NCBI RefSeq assembly: GCF_014681765.1
Contig: NZ_CP061501.1
Location: 1 to 64,000, forward strand
Direction of reading: 5' to 3'
Origin: Roseicitreum antarcticum
Lineage (GTDB): Bacteria; Pseudomonadota; Alphaproteobacteria; Rhodobacterales; Rhodobacteraceae
Length of the DNA: 64,000 nt
Part shown: positions 1 through 8,461 of the stretch, piece after piece
Position numbering within the stretch: the stretch's first letter is position 1
How the letters are laid out: each line of letters starts with the position of its first letter
Notes under the pieces: generated by a model
Databases searched by the model: none
What the model saw: the letters and a program-made list of their open reading frames with translations, nothing else
What the model was told of the DNA's origin: nothing
Program-made: the position numbers and the translations under genes

Positions 1-551
1 GGTGAGGGCACCGTCGTCACTCCCGGTGGAATGCCGATCTGCACTGACCTCTCAGAACATCAGGATGGTGGCGTGCTAAACCAAGCTTTCTTACATCCGG
101 GACAGTCGGCCTTCGTCATCCACAACGTCAAGTCTGCATCCTTCGCCAGTCCAGCGCCACAGGATTATGTTGTTGTCTACCACCGATGTCCCCTTGGCAA
201 AGCTTCGGATCAGAAGCCCCGCAAAGCCGTCAGTGATGAGACTGGCGGCAAAGTCCTGCGTCGGAACAGTTTGCTCATCGAGCATCCTTGCGCGCCAGCC
301 CGGATCAGCGAGTGTGCCTTTCGTCATGCCGTACTGAGCAACTGCGTCTGCGTCTCGGGTATCAAAAATAGGGCCAAGATCGGCAGCGTAGGACACAAGC
401 ATCGTGGGCTGCAGGCTTCCGACCTGGTTTGCTTCGCGCAACGCCGTGGTTGGATCGAGCGCGGTGTAGAGGGCCGGGGTGCCCTTCGCGTTGAATCGCC
501 CTCCATAGAGTTCAGCACCACGCCCGGAGAGAGGTTCACGCGCATAGACAG

Positions 552-559
552 GGTTGAGG
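552..559. repeat. Left target-site duplication of the IS256 copy
   Basis: GGTTGAGG is repeated exactly at 1891-1898 on the other side of the insertion sequence. Both copies belong to the RES reading frame (CCTCAACC on the coding strand). Confidence 0.85.
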
Positions 560-560
560 G

Positions 561-1890
561 GGAGTGTCATGAACTCTGTGTATCTGGCCCGGTCCATGCG
601 GGTTTCAGATACAGTCACGCGTTGAAGCGTTCGTCGAACATGATAGCGAATTGGTTTCGGGCCGCAAACCATTCCCGGACATTCCGCCCACCTTTCTCGA
701 AATTGCGGATCGCCAGATAGATCAGCTTGGTCGCAGCCTCCTCGGTCGGGAACGAACCACGGGTCTTGATCGATTTGCGGATCACACGGTTCAGGCTTTC
801 GATGGCGTTCGTGGTGTAGATGATCTTGCGGATCGCCGGATCGAAGGCAAAGAACGGGATCACCTCCTGCCATGCCCGCCGCCATGCCGGAGCGATGGAG
901 GCGTATTTCTCGGCCCATTTTTCCTCGAAAGCATCCAGTTCGGCGGCAGCCTGATCGGCGGTTGGAGCGCCGTAAATCAGGCGCAGATCGGCGGCGACTG
1001 CCTTGCGATCCTTCCAGGCGCAGAAATTCAGGGAATGGCGCACCAGATGAACGATGCACGTCTGGACTGTGGCATCGGGAAAGGCGGCGGTTGATCGCGT
1101 CCGGGAAGCATTTGAGGCCATCCACGACGGCAATCAGGATATCCTGGACACCCCGGTTCTTGAGTTCGTTCATCACCGACAGCCAGAATTTGGCCCTTCG
1201 TTCTGGCAATCCACAGGCCCAGAACCTCGCGAACACCGTCCCGTGAGACGCCCAGGGCAACATACACGGCCTTGTTCTTCACCATGCGGCTATCAGCATC
1301 GCGGATCTTCACCGGAGCGCGTCGAAAATGACGATGGGATACATTCGGTCCAGCGCCCGGGACTGCCATTCCCGGACCTCGTCCAGCACGGCGTCGGTGA
1401 CGCGGCTGATCAGGTCAGGCGAGACCTGAAGGCCATAGACGTCCTCGAGATGGGCGCGGATATCACGCACCGTCAGACCGGCGGCGTAGAGCCCGATGAT
1501 CTTGTCGTCCATCCCATCGATCCGGGTCTGGCCCTTCTTCACCAGTTCAGGCTCGAAGCTGCCGTCCCGGTCACGCGGCACGGCAATCGGCAGTTCGCCG
1601 TCTTGGCCTTTTAGTCTCTTGGCGGATGAGCCGTTGCGGCGGTTAACCTGATCGGGCGGCGCCTCCTTGCCGTCCTCATAGCCCAGGTGCGCGGTCAGTT
1701 CGGCGCCCAGCATCCGCTCCATCAGCTTGATCTTCAGCTCTTTCATCAAGCCGTTATTGCCAAGCAAATCTTCAGGCCGCTCGCAGCCCTTCAGAAGTTC
1801 GTCCAGCAGTTCCTTGGAAATCGTCATCGTCCTTGCTCCTCTCAGGAAGCATGGACCAGATCCCAGTTACACAGAAGATCGGACACTCTC
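561..1890 (-). mobile_element. IS256-family insertion sequence (about 1.33 kb)
   Basis: The ends are imperfect inverted repeats. The left end starts GGAGTGTC near 561 and the right end, read on the minus strand from 1890, starts GAGAGTGTCC; both then share TCTGTGTA and CTGG. The element is flanked by GGTTGAGG at 552-559 and 1891-1898, an 8-bp direct repeat of the size IS256 elements make. The exact first base is uncertain by one because of a G run. Its only gene is a Mutator-type transposase that is frameshifted. Confidence 0.88.
615..1827 (-). pseudogene. IS256-family (Mutator) transposase, three frameshifts
   Basis: The N-terminal part (1827 to about 1312) contains MTISKELLDELLKG and ends at FDALR. 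The continuation VKIRD...VKNKAVYVALGV is in the next frame to about 1190. AKFWLSVMNELKNRGVQDIL is in a third frame to about 1085, and the C-terminal half (TVQTCIVHLVRHS, TTNAIESLNR) is in a fourth segment ending at 615. Each switch needs only a one-base indel near 1312, 1190 and 1085. IS256 transposases are normally a single frame of about 400 residues, so this copy should be inactive unless another copy supplies transposase. Confidence 0.88.
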
Positions 1891-1898
1891 GGTTGAGG
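1891..1898. repeat. Right target-site duplication of the IS256 copy
   Basis: Exact partner of GGTTGAGG at 552-559. Removing one copy together with the insertion sequence restores the toxin frame. Confidence 0.85.
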
Positions 1899-1941
1899 GC
1901 GCAATAGAGAGGACCTGCATAGCGCCCAGCCGTAAGAGGCA

Positions 1942-2292
1942 TCAGGCGAAGACGCCTGCGTCGACCGCGTCTATGTATTCGAGAACTTGCTGCGCCTTGC
2001 CTTCCTGCACCAACTGCATCGCGGTTTGGCCGTCAAACCCGGGCAGGGGCTCTGAGCGATACCAGGCATAAGCCATCAATTCCGACCCGAACCGCGGCTC
2101 GACCTTATTGAGGACCTCAACAAGTTCGCGCAAACGGCGCTGTGTCTTGTCCGAGCTGATACGGCTCCGCCGCTGCATGGCATCCTTGCCAAGACCAACC
2201 GTCATTGCGATCTCCTCTGCCGAGGTGCGCAGCGCTGCTGCGATCTTGCGCGGTTCAAACTGTCCGCCTTCTGCGAAGTTCGTGATGTGCAT
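1942..2292 (-). CDS. Xre/MbcA/ParS-type antitoxin of the RES pair
   Basis: A 116-residue protein with the layout of RES antitoxins. A helix-turn-helix-like N-terminal half (EEIAMTVGLGKDAMQRRSR) is followed by the MbcA/ParS toxin-binding domain (LVEVLNKVEPRFGSELMAYAWY, then GFDGQTAMQLVQEGKAQQVL). The ATG at 2292 is preferred over one 14 codons upstream because GGAG lies 8 bases before it. The gene overlaps the toxin start by four bases, so the two were translationally coupled. It is intact although the toxin is not, which is tolerable for the host because a lone antitoxin is harmless. Confidence 0.85.
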   Translation of the reverse strand: MHITNFAEGGQFEPRKIAAALRTSAEEIAMTVGLGKDAMQRRSRISSDKTQRRLRELVEVLNKVEPRFGSELMAYAWYRSEPLPGFDGQTAMQLVQEGKAQQVLEYIDAVDAGVFA

Positions 2293-2340
2293 GACGTTAC
2301 TCCATACGGTGATTATGACGGTATATAGCGGCAATATTGC
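2293..2340 (-). promoter_or_regulatory. Control region of the RES/Xre operon with palindrome
   Basis: Upstream of the antitoxin lie the perfect 10-bp palindrome GCAATATTGC (2331-2340) and two copies of ACGGT separated by GATTATG near 2306-2322. Antitoxins of this family usually repress their own promoter, so these are candidate operators. The function is inferred. Confidence 0.45.
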
Positions 2341-2610
2341 TGAATATCAAGTCAACAGCAGTGAACTCCGCGTTTCTCCCAAGGAATTCATGTCCCGGTA
2401 ACACGCACATCTTGGAAAATGCCGCAGGTCTTGGTGCTTTGAGCACTGCCCGAGACGTATATTTGAAGAAGCTGCCAGCCCTGCCGGTTCTGCCCGCCAA
2501 AAAGAGAAAGTGTCCTTTGGGTTTTGTGACTGACGGATGAGGGCCTTTGGGGTTCCTCGGACGGGTCCGGGCCGGATTCCGGCCTGTCTTTCTTGACGAA
2601 GGGCAATCCG

Positions 2611-3081
2611 ATGCAAACAGGTGTCTTGCGCGTGCTGCGCGTAACCGCTGACTCATGGTGGCGGCACAAGGAACTGCGCTGAGCCGGTCAGGCGAGGCTG
2701 GCGCAGCGACTCGAACGCGGCACCGTCCTGCGTGACCTCGGCTATCTCAGGCAGGCGGCGACATTGCCGGACGCGCATGTGATCTGCGGACATGGCGGGA
2801 CGTTCATCCATCTCGGTTGGACCACCGTGTCCACGCTCGCGCCGATCGAGCGCTTTCCCTTGGCCGCTCTTGCGGTCGCACGAGGGACGCCCTTCATCGA
2901 TATCCGACCCGTCACCGATGTGATCGCCTTCGCGAACCTGCCCCGCGTGCCGCGGGACGGATCGATCGACCCTGAATCTTGGGGGCCCGGCAGGTCCGTC
3001 TCACTGACCACCTACATCGACATGGTCGAAAAGCTCGGTGCGAGGATCGCCAACGATCCGCGCACCCGTCGGTCAACCTGA
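2611..3081 (+). pseudogene. Unrecognised gene with an in-frame TGA
   Basis: One frame runs from ATG 2611 to 3081 and is interrupted only by TGA at 2680-2682. The text before the stop (VTADSWWRHKELR) and after it (QARLAQRLERGTVLRDLGYL) has the same strong GC-rich codon pattern, so the whole may be one 156-codon gene with a CGA-to-TGA-type nonsense change. Alternatively a shorter protein starts at TTG 2764 and ends ANDPRTRRST. I do not recognise the family. It lies just upstream of the antirestriction gene, in the same direction. Confidence 0.45.
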
Positions 3082-3121
3082 ATCCCATTCTCTCTCATCA
3101 ACACACGAAAGGACGCCAGCC

Positions 3122-4060
3122 ATGGCCCGATCCCGCACGCCCAAATTCGATGCCTCCGAGGTCATCACAAACGAAATCATCCGCATCATCGAGCGCGGCG
3201 TCCTGCCGTGGCGCAAGCCCTGGACCGCTGGCGGCAGCACAAAACCGCTGCGCGTGGGCGGCGAGGCCTATCAGGGCGTCAACAACTTCCTGCTGACCAT
3301 GCGGACGATGATGGCAGGCTACACTTCGCCCTTCTGGATGACCATCCCGCAGGCCAATGCGTTGGACGCAAAGGTCCGCAAGGGCGAAAAGTCCTCCGTC
3401 GTGGTGTATTATGGTCAAAGCCGGAAAGACGCCGACAGCGAGGATGACCGCAGCGATAGCGATGATCGCTCCGAGGAAGCCCGGATCTTCCGCTTCCAGA
3501 AATCCTACCGCGTGTTCAATGCCTGCCAGATCGAGGGTCTGCCCGACAGCTTCTACCCAGACCCGGAGCCAGCGCCCGAACATCCCCCTGCTGAGCCCAT
3601 CCCGTATATGCAGACATTCTTCGATGCGATCGACATCACCACGGTATTCGCGGGCGGCGAGGCCTACTATCTGCCGCCCGTCGATAAAGTTTTCATGCCT
3701 TCTATTGAGAGGTTCCAGGACCCGCGACATTTTTATGGAGTCTGGGCCCATGAGCTGGCCCATGCAACAAAGGCACCGCACCGGCTGAACCGCGATTATG
3801 GCCTCTCGCGGTTCGGCAATACTTCTTACGCCCGCGAAGAGATTGTGGCCGAGTTGACCTCCTGTTTCCTGGGACAGGAGCTTGGGTTCACGGCGCATAC
3901 GCTCGAGATGAATGCCGCTTACCTCTACAACTGGCTGCGCGTTTTGCGCTCGGACAAAACCGCGATCTTCAAGCACGCCGCGGATGCGCAGCGCGCCTGT
4001 GACTACCTGATCGCCAGCTCGGAGGCGGGCAGGGCAGGGGGCAGCGCCGAGGCTGCCTGA
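3122..4060 (+). CDS. ArdC-type antirestriction protein with zinc metallopeptidase domain
   Basis: A 312-residue protein. Residues about 1-140 match the ssDNA-binding N-terminal domain of ArdC proteins (ITNEIIRIIERGVLPWRKPW, then YQGVNNFLL). The C-terminal half is the polyvalent-protein metallopeptidase, with HELAH at about residue 210 and a downstream ARE-EIVAEL glutamate that completes zinc binding. ArdC proteins protect incoming plasmid DNA from host restriction during conjugative entry. An acidic insert (DADSEDDRSDSDDRSEE) separates the domains. The gene heads the block of plasmid-type genes that follows. Confidence 0.9.
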   Translation: MARSRTPKFDASEVITNEIIRIIERGVLPWRKPWTAGGSTKPLRVGGEAYQGVNNFLLTMRTMMAGYTSPFWMTIPQANALDAKVRKGEKSSVVVYYGQSRKDADSEDDRSDSDDRSEEARIFRFQKSYRVFNACQIEGLPDSFYPDPEPAPEHPPAEPIPYMQTFFDAIDITTVFAGGEAYYLPPVDKVFMPSIERFQDPRHFYGVWAHELAHATKAPHRLNRDYGLSRFGNTSYAREEIVAELTSCFLGQELGFTAHTLEMNAAYLYNWLRVLRSDKTAIFKHAADAQRACDYLIASSEAGRAGGSAEAA

Positions 4061-4085
4061 TAACACCCCACAAACGGAGATTCCC

Positions 4086-4295
4086 ATGTCACACAAGGAC
4101 CCAAAGACGCTGCGGGTCGCCTGTTTCCCTGGTGGTCGCCGCAGGATCATCACCTTCGAACGCGGTGCCTATTGGTGGAGCCAGTCCGAGGGTGCTTATC
4201 CGCTCTCGGCAGCGCTTGAGAGCATCACGGAAAAGGGCGGCTGGATCGAAACCATCCCCAACCCTAACTACAGACCCAGAGGGCTGTTCGGGTAG
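4086..4295 (+). CDS. Small conserved-looking protein, unknown function
   Basis: A 69-residue protein starting 25 bases after ardC, with CGGAG 7 bases before ATG. It is basic at the N-terminus and aromatic in the middle (FERGAYWWSQSEGAYPL). No membrane segment or signal peptide. Its position in the same direction between ardC and a DUF3768 gene suggests it belongs to the same operon-like block. I do not recognise a family. Confidence 0.6.
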   Translation: MSHKDPKTLRVACFPGGRRRIITFERGAYWWSQSEGAYPLSAALESITEKGGWIETIPNPNYRPRGLFG

Positions 4296-4382
4296 GGCAC
4301 CTTCGGCCTCGGTTCTTCCGCCACGTGGAAAAGAAAAAGCAGGCTTTGAGAGGGGTGTTTCAACTTCTCAAAGGAGAGCCCC

Positions 4383-4772
4383 ATGACCAGTACCGCTCAA
4401 TCCCAGACAGACCGCCCAGATCCGACCGTAATCGCCGCGCAAAACGACGCGTTCCGCCAGCTCGCCTGTCTCGGGATCCCGCCCGAGCAGCCCATCCAGG
4501 GCCGCATGCATGTCACCCGGCCTCTCATGGAGGCCGGGGACGGCGTCATGGCCGATGCGGTGAAGGCGACCGGTGAGTTTGCCACATTCGAGCCTGAGAA
4601 TGACCCCGAAGGCTGGCACGATTTCGGGGCGGTCGAGATCCGGGGTGAGACCGTGTTCTGGAAAATCGATCTCTACGAGGCTGACTCGGATTTCCGATAC
4701 GGGGCCGAGACCCCGGACAACCCCGCGACCACCATGCGCGTGCTGACCATCATGCTGGCGCGCGACTGGTAG
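4383..4772 (+). CDS. DUF3768 family protein
   Basis: A 129-residue protein matching my memory of DUF3768: AAQNDAFRQ near the N-terminus, a central FENDPEGWHDFGAVE stretch, and the ending TTMRVLTIMLARDW. Such proteins are small, cytosolic and common in Rhodobacterales and Rhizobiales plasmid blocks; their function is unknown. AGGAG precedes ATG. The near-palindrome AAAGCAGGCTTT lies 36 bases upstream, and an intrinsic terminator follows the gene. Confidence 0.8.
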   Translation: MTSTAQSQTDRPDPTVIAAQNDAFRQLACLGIPPEQPIQGRMHVTRPLMEAGDGVMADAVKATGEFATFEPENDPEGWHDFGAVEIRGETVFWKIDLYEADSDFRYGAETPDNPATTMRVLTIMLARDW

Positions 4773-4809
4773 GGCAGGGGGCAGCCTCAATCCTACACCT
4801 CCGACACTC

Positions 4810-4856
4810 AAGGCCCGCTGACCCTCAAAGGGCAAAGCGGGCCTTTTGTCGTTTTG
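4810..4856 (+). terminator. Rho-independent terminator after the DUF3768 gene
   Basis: AAGGCCCGCT at 4810-4819 pairs perfectly with AGCGGGCCTT at 4836-4845. An inner CCCT/AGGG pairing lies within, and TTTTGTCGTTTT follows. Confidence 0.8.
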
Positions 4857-4928
4857 ATCCCCGAACCCGGGGATTGGTCGCGCGGATGATCGCGCAGACC
4901 GTTTCATACCTATCGGAAAGGACATCCC

Positions 4929-6911
4929 ATGACCGCAAACTTTGCCCCTTTCACTGTCGCAATTGGCGAGCTAATTGCGCATCCCGCCAATGTGCGTAGC
5001 AAATCCCCGGAAACCTATGACCCCGAGAACATCGCGCATCTGAAAGCCAGCATCGCCGTGCTGGGCCTGCTCCAGCCGCTCCTGGTCCAGAAGATCGATG
5101 GTAAATACGCCGTGCTCGCCGGCGGCCGGCGTCACGCCGCGCTGAAGGAGCTGGTCGCTGACAAGGCTGCCAAGGGGTTCACCGCGAAGACCAAGGTGGA
5201 CTGCCGACTTGTTCCGGACGATTGCGACGTGACCACAGCCCTGTCGCTCGCTGAGAACGTCACCCAGGCACCGATGAACGCGATCGACGAGTTCGAGGCC
5301 TTCGCCCGGATGATGGAGGTCGACGGCCAGACGCCCGAGACGATCGCCAAAACATTCGGCACGACCGTCGCTGCCGTGAAAGGCCGGTTGCGCTACGGCC
5401 TGATCCACCCCGACATCCGCGCCGCGGCCCGGGCCAAGGTGATCACGCTCGACACGATGAAGGCTTTCGCCGAGCACCCGAGCCAGGAGGCGCAGCGCGA
5501 GGTCTTCGAGGCGCTCACGAAAGACGGCGGCTATCTGCAGGCCTATACCGTCCGTCAGTCGCTCAAATCCCGCGGGGTGCAGGTCAGCGACGATATCGGG
5601 GCCTTCGTGCGCGAAGACTACGTGGCACGAGGCGGCGCTGTCGCGGCTGATCTTCTGGAAGAGCATTCCGTGCTCGAGGATGCGGCGCTGGTAGAGACCA
5701 TCCTGCTCGAGAAGCTCGGTGCCGCCGCCGAGGACGCCCGTATGAGGCTGGGCTTTGCCTGGGCGGATGCGATGCTGCGCTATGATTACGCGACCATGGC
5801 CGACTTCGGTCGCGTCTATCCCGGCCCGATCGAGCCGGATGAGGCCGCCCAGAAGCGCATCGATGAGATCACCGCCAAGCTCGAGAAACTGCAGCTCGAG
5901 ATGGAGGACGAGGGGCTCGAGGAGGACGCCTACACTGCTCTCGACGACCGCGTGGACGCCCTGGAAGAGGAAGCCCGCGACCTGCAGGAGGCCTACAGCG
6001 CCGAGGACCTCGCGCGCTCTGGTGTGATTGCGTCGTGGTCGGGCGGTAAGGTCACGCTCCATGTGGGACTCGTGCGCCCCGAGGACACCGTGAAAGAGGA
6101 GGGCGCGTGCGGCTCCTCGAGTAACCAGACGGGGGAGGAGGCCCCGGACGCTGGCGAGATCAGCTACCCGGCCTCGCTGGCTGAGGATCTCAAGACAGAG
6201 CGGGCCATGGCCCTTGGCGCCGCGATGGCGCTGCATCCGGAGGCCACGCTTGACCTGACGCTCTTCAAGCTGGTGAGTGACGTTCTGTACAGCGGAATGG
6301 CCGTGACGCAGGCGATCAAGATCGAGGCCCGCAAAGAATACCGCAACCACGCCAAGATGGACGAGATCGACGAGACCTCGCTCGAGCAGGTGGCGGCAGC
6401 GCATGATGCGCTTGATCTGTCCTGGCTCGATGACGCCCGCGCGCCCGCCGATCAGTTCGCGGCGTTTCGCGCGCTCGATGCGGGTGAGAAGGCCAAGCTC
6501 GTGGCCTATGCCACGGCCAGCACCACGCAGTCCTGCTTCGCGCGGGATCCTAGGCGCGACAGCCTGATGCATGAGTTCGAGATCGAGGTCATGCCCGACA
6601 TTCGCGCACATTGGACGCCGAACGCGGCGCTGTTCAACCGCTTCAAGAAGGCCTGGCTCCTGAAGATCCTTGGCGAGGATCTGGGTCTCGCCCAGGAGGC
6701 GGTAACGCTGGCCTCGTCGAGCAAGAAGGAGATCGTCGCCTTCTGCGACAAGCTCTTTGCCGAGCCCTTCGCCACGCTCACGGACGCGCAGCGCGCTGCG
6801 GTGGCCGCCTGGTGCCCGCCCATGATGCAGACCGCCGGTGTCGCCTGTGATGAGACGGCGCCCATCGTGGAAACCCCGGAACCTGACGGCGAGGTCGCGC
6901 AGGCGGCCTGA
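4929..6911 (+). CDS. ParB/KorB-like DNA-binding protein
   Basis: A 660-residue protein. Residues about 1-110 form a ParB N-terminal domain with GGRRHAAL in place of the usual GERRxRA, then LSLAENVTQAPMNAIDEFEAF. Residues about 120-180 are the KorB/Spo0J-type helix-turn-helix (ETIAKTFGTTVAAVKGRLRYG). Residues about 300-365 are strongly charged and probably coiled coil. The C-terminal third is family-specific and unassigned. There is no ParA neighbour, so a regulatory (KorB-like) or CTP-switch nucleoid role is as likely as partition. It is twice the usual ParB length. A terminator separates it from the gene before, so it probably has its own promoter. Confidence 0.85.
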   Translation: MTANFAPFTVAIGELIAHPANVRSKSPETYDPENIAHLKASIAVLGLLQPLLVQKIDGKYAVLAGGRRHAALKELVADKAAKGFTAKTKVDCRLVPDDCDVTTALSLAENVTQAPMNAIDEFEAFARMMEVDGQTPETIAKTFGTTVAAVKGRLRYGLIHPDIRAAARAKVITLDTMKAFAEHPSQEAQREVFEALTKDGGYLQAYTVRQSLKSRGVQVSDDIGAFVREDYVARGGAVAADLLEEHSVLEDAALVETILLEKLGAAAEDARMRLGFAWADAMLRYDYATMADFGRVYPGPIEPDEAAQKRIDEITAKLEKLQLEMEDEGLEEDAYTALDDRVDALEEEARDLQEAYSAEDLARSGVIASWSGGKVTLHVGLVRPEDTVKEEGACGSSSNQTGEEAPDAGEISYPASLAEDLKTERAMALGAAMALHPEATLDLTLFKLVSDVLYSGMAVTQAIKIEARKEYRNHAKMDEIDETSLEQVAAAHDALDLSWLDDARAPADQFAAFRALDAGEKAKLVAYATASTTQSCFARDPRRDSLMHEFEIEVMPDIRAHWTPNAALFNRFKKAWLLKILGEDLGLAQEAVTLASSSKKEIVAFCDKLFAEPFATLTDAQRAAVAAWCPPMMQTAGVACDETAPIVETPEPDGEVAQAA

Positions 6912-6921
6912 CGCATCACGC

Positions 6922-6953
6922 GACCCGCGCGAAACATTCCGCCCGCGCGGGTC
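6922..6953. terminator. GC-rich hairpin after the ParB-like gene
   Basis: GACCCGCGCG at 6922-6931 and CGCGCGGGTC at 6944-6953 form a perfect 10-bp stem with a 12-base loop. No T-run follows, so it may be a weak terminator or an RNA-processing hairpin. Confidence 0.55.
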
Positions 6954-6985
6954 GACCCTCTCACACCCAACCGAAAGACATCCCC

Positions 6986-7579
6986 ATGGCTATTCTCAAG
7001 TTCTCTGCCTCAGCCGTCGCGGCGCAGATCGCCCATGCGCGCGCCTGCAAGACCTTCCTGCCCAACTGGAACGGGCCCATTGATCGCCCCGCCCTGATCC
7101 TCATCGTCGGCAATGGCGTGCATCTGCGCTCGAACGGCATCGATGGCACGACCACCCGCATCGTCACCACCGAGCAGGCCGATCCCTCCTTCGCCTTCGC
7201 CGATGGCATGAACCCGTTTCGCGATACGGATTGGATGGCGCAACGGCGCATCGCATTCCGCGATCTGACCGGCCAGTTCTACACCGACATCCTCGATGAT
7301 GTGCAGGTGCTCATAGACCGGGGGCAGGGGACGATCCGGCTCGCCACAGATGGCCACAGCATCCGTGTCTTCGTGCGCCGGGCCTCGGACTATCTCATCG
7401 GCGGGACCTACGAGGTGCCCTCGGGCCTTGGCGGCACCTTCCGGGTCATCCTCAAGGATGCCTGCGATACCTTCGCGATCGTGCAGAACTGCGGTAATTG
7501 CGAGGATTTCGACGCGATGCAGCCCTATCGCGTACCGCTCGATGCGCTGATGGAGATCGATGACCGGAGGGCGGCATAA
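6986..7579 (+). CDS. DUF3085-like protein
   Basis: A 197-residue protein that recalls DUF3085 proteins. The N-terminal helix AVAAQIAHARACK is followed by ALILIVGNGVHLRSNG, then FAFADGMNPFRDTDWMAQRR. The C-terminal half (VFVRRASDYLIGGTYEVPSG) is an extension I do not recognise. Biochemical function is unknown. It follows the ParB-like gene in the same direction and is followed by another plasmid-block DUF gene. Confidence 0.6.
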   Translation: MAILKFSASAVAAQIAHARACKTFLPNWNGPIDRPALILIVGNGVHLRSNGIDGTTTRIVTTEQADPSFAFADGMNPFRDTDWMAQRRIAFRDLTGQFYTDILDDVQVLIDRGQGTIRLATDGHSIRVFVRRASDYLIGGTYEVPSGLGGTFRVILKDACDTFAIVQNCGNCEDFDAMQPYRVPLDALMEIDDRRAA

Positions 7580-7601
7580 CGCGCCCTTTCTCAAACAAGC
7601 A

Positions 7602-7647
7602 TCGCCAATACCCTGCCGGGCCTGCGGCCCTCTCGGGACATTGGCGA
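7602..7647. other. Long intergenic hairpin
   Basis: TCGCCAAT (7602-7609) pairs with ATTGGCGA (7640-7647), with an inner GGGCC/GGCCC helix around a TGC loop. It sits in the 100-base gap before the DUF6927 gene and has no T-run, so it could be a transcript-stability element or a protein-binding site. Confidence 0.5.
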
Positions 7648-7682
7648 CAACAATTTTCCCCAATGAGAGAAAGGACTCTGAA

Positions 7683-8336
7683 ATGGGATGGCTCTTCTAC
7701 ACCGACCGCCGCGTCAAGACCTGCGCGGATGAGAAAGCGGAAATCGCTCGTCTTTGCAGCTTCGAGACCGACACGCGCAAGACCGAACTGGTGAAAGCCT
7801 GCAAGGTCGGCTCCACCTGGTATGCTGCGGCGCGGGTCACAAACATCGACGGAACCCCCATTGATGACGCGACCTATGTGACCGATGCAGACGGCTCCAT
7901 CACCTTCGGGGCGGTGTTCCTGACGCGTTACGACGACGGTTGCTGGGGCTACAAGGACATGGAGGAAAGCGCCGGCCCCGTTGAGTCCCGCGCGCCACTG
8001 TCTTTGCTCAACCTGCTCTCCGGTCTGAAAGACTTCGACAGCTACGCGCAGGCCTGGCGCCAGCGCTGCAGGGACTGGGCCGCGATCCCGGACTACCAGG
8101 AAGGCGACAGGATCAAGCTCGCCGCTCCCGTCAGCTTGAGTGATGGCAGTACCTGCCAGATCGTCACGGCCACCCACTACAGGCGGGGGTGGCAAAAGCG
8201 GCGGTGCTATCGCATCGAAGAAACTGGCGGCCTCGTGCGCCTCTCGAAAGCCTCGCTCGCCGGATCGGCTCTCCTCAGTTCCGCGAAAGGCGCGTCAAGC
8301 CCGGTGTTGGCGGAGTTTCTGGCCGGGCGAGATTAG
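7683..8336 (+). CDS. DUF6927-like protein
   Basis: A 217-residue protein starting MGWLFYTDRR. It has the pattern I associate with DUF6927: KAEIARLCSFE, VKACKVGSTWYAA, then GAVFLTRYDDGCWGYKDMEE and a cysteine-containing C-terminal part. ATG at 7683 follows GAGAAAGGA. The function is unknown; the family recurs with ArdC, ParB-like and DUF736 proteins on alphaproteobacterial mobile elements. The C-terminal basic segment (YRRGWQKRRCYRIEE) could bind nucleic acid. Confidence 0.7.
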   Translation: MGWLFYTDRRVKTCADEKAEIARLCSFETDTRKTELVKACKVGSTWYAAARVTNIDGTPIDDATYVTDADGSITFGAVFLTRYDDGCWGYKDMEESAGPVESRAPLSLLNLLSGLKDFDSYAQAWRQRCRDWAAIPDYQEGDRIKLAAPVSLSDGSTCQIVTATHYRRGWQKRRCYRIEETGGLVRLSKASLAGSALLSSAKGASSPVLAEFLAGRD

Positions 8337-8393
8337 GTCCTGCGTCGGACGGTTGATCGGCCGGTCCGGCGAGAGCAAATTCTGCGGCTTGTC

Positions 8394-8422
8394 TTGACAA
8401 GGCAATGCAAATGCATTACCTA
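8394..8422 (+). promoter_or_regulatory. Promoter and operator of the prlF-yhaV operon
   Basis: TTGACA at 8394-8399 is followed after 17 bases by TACCTA at 8417-8422. The palindrome AATGCATT (8410-8417) overlaps the spacer and -10 and is preceded by a half copy (AATGCA at 8404-8409). PrlF-type antitoxins autoregulate, so this is the probable operator. Confidence 0.6.
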
Positions 8423-8461
8423 ACGCAAGCAGTAAAGACCCCTTTCTTTCAGGAGATTGCC

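Larger units (their letters stand above)
91..1942 (-). pseudogene. RES-domain toxin gene, split by an IS256-family insertion
   Basis: RES-domain proteins are toxins, usually NAD+-degrading or ADP-ribosylating, paired with an Xre/MbcA antitoxin. The start codon at 1942 overlaps the antitoxin stop (ATGA). Reading from 1942 to 1891 and resuming at 551 down to 91, counting the duplicated target once, restores one uninterrupted frame of 170 codons. At the junction this gives LYCALNPVYAREPL and then the RES hallmark GGRFNAKGTPALY, followed by ALREANQ. The length suits a RES toxin. As it stands the toxin is broken after about 17 codons, so the pair should be non-toxic. The reconstruction is seen directly; the biochemical role is family knowledge. 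Confidence 0.88.

Noticed and set aside
615-1827. Programmed frameshifting in the IS256 transposase
   Set aside because: IS256 transposases are single-frame, and three shifts at different places without slippery sequences suggest decay.
4971-6611. A 546-codon minus-strand open frame
   Set aside because: Antisense to the ParB-like gene and without family features.
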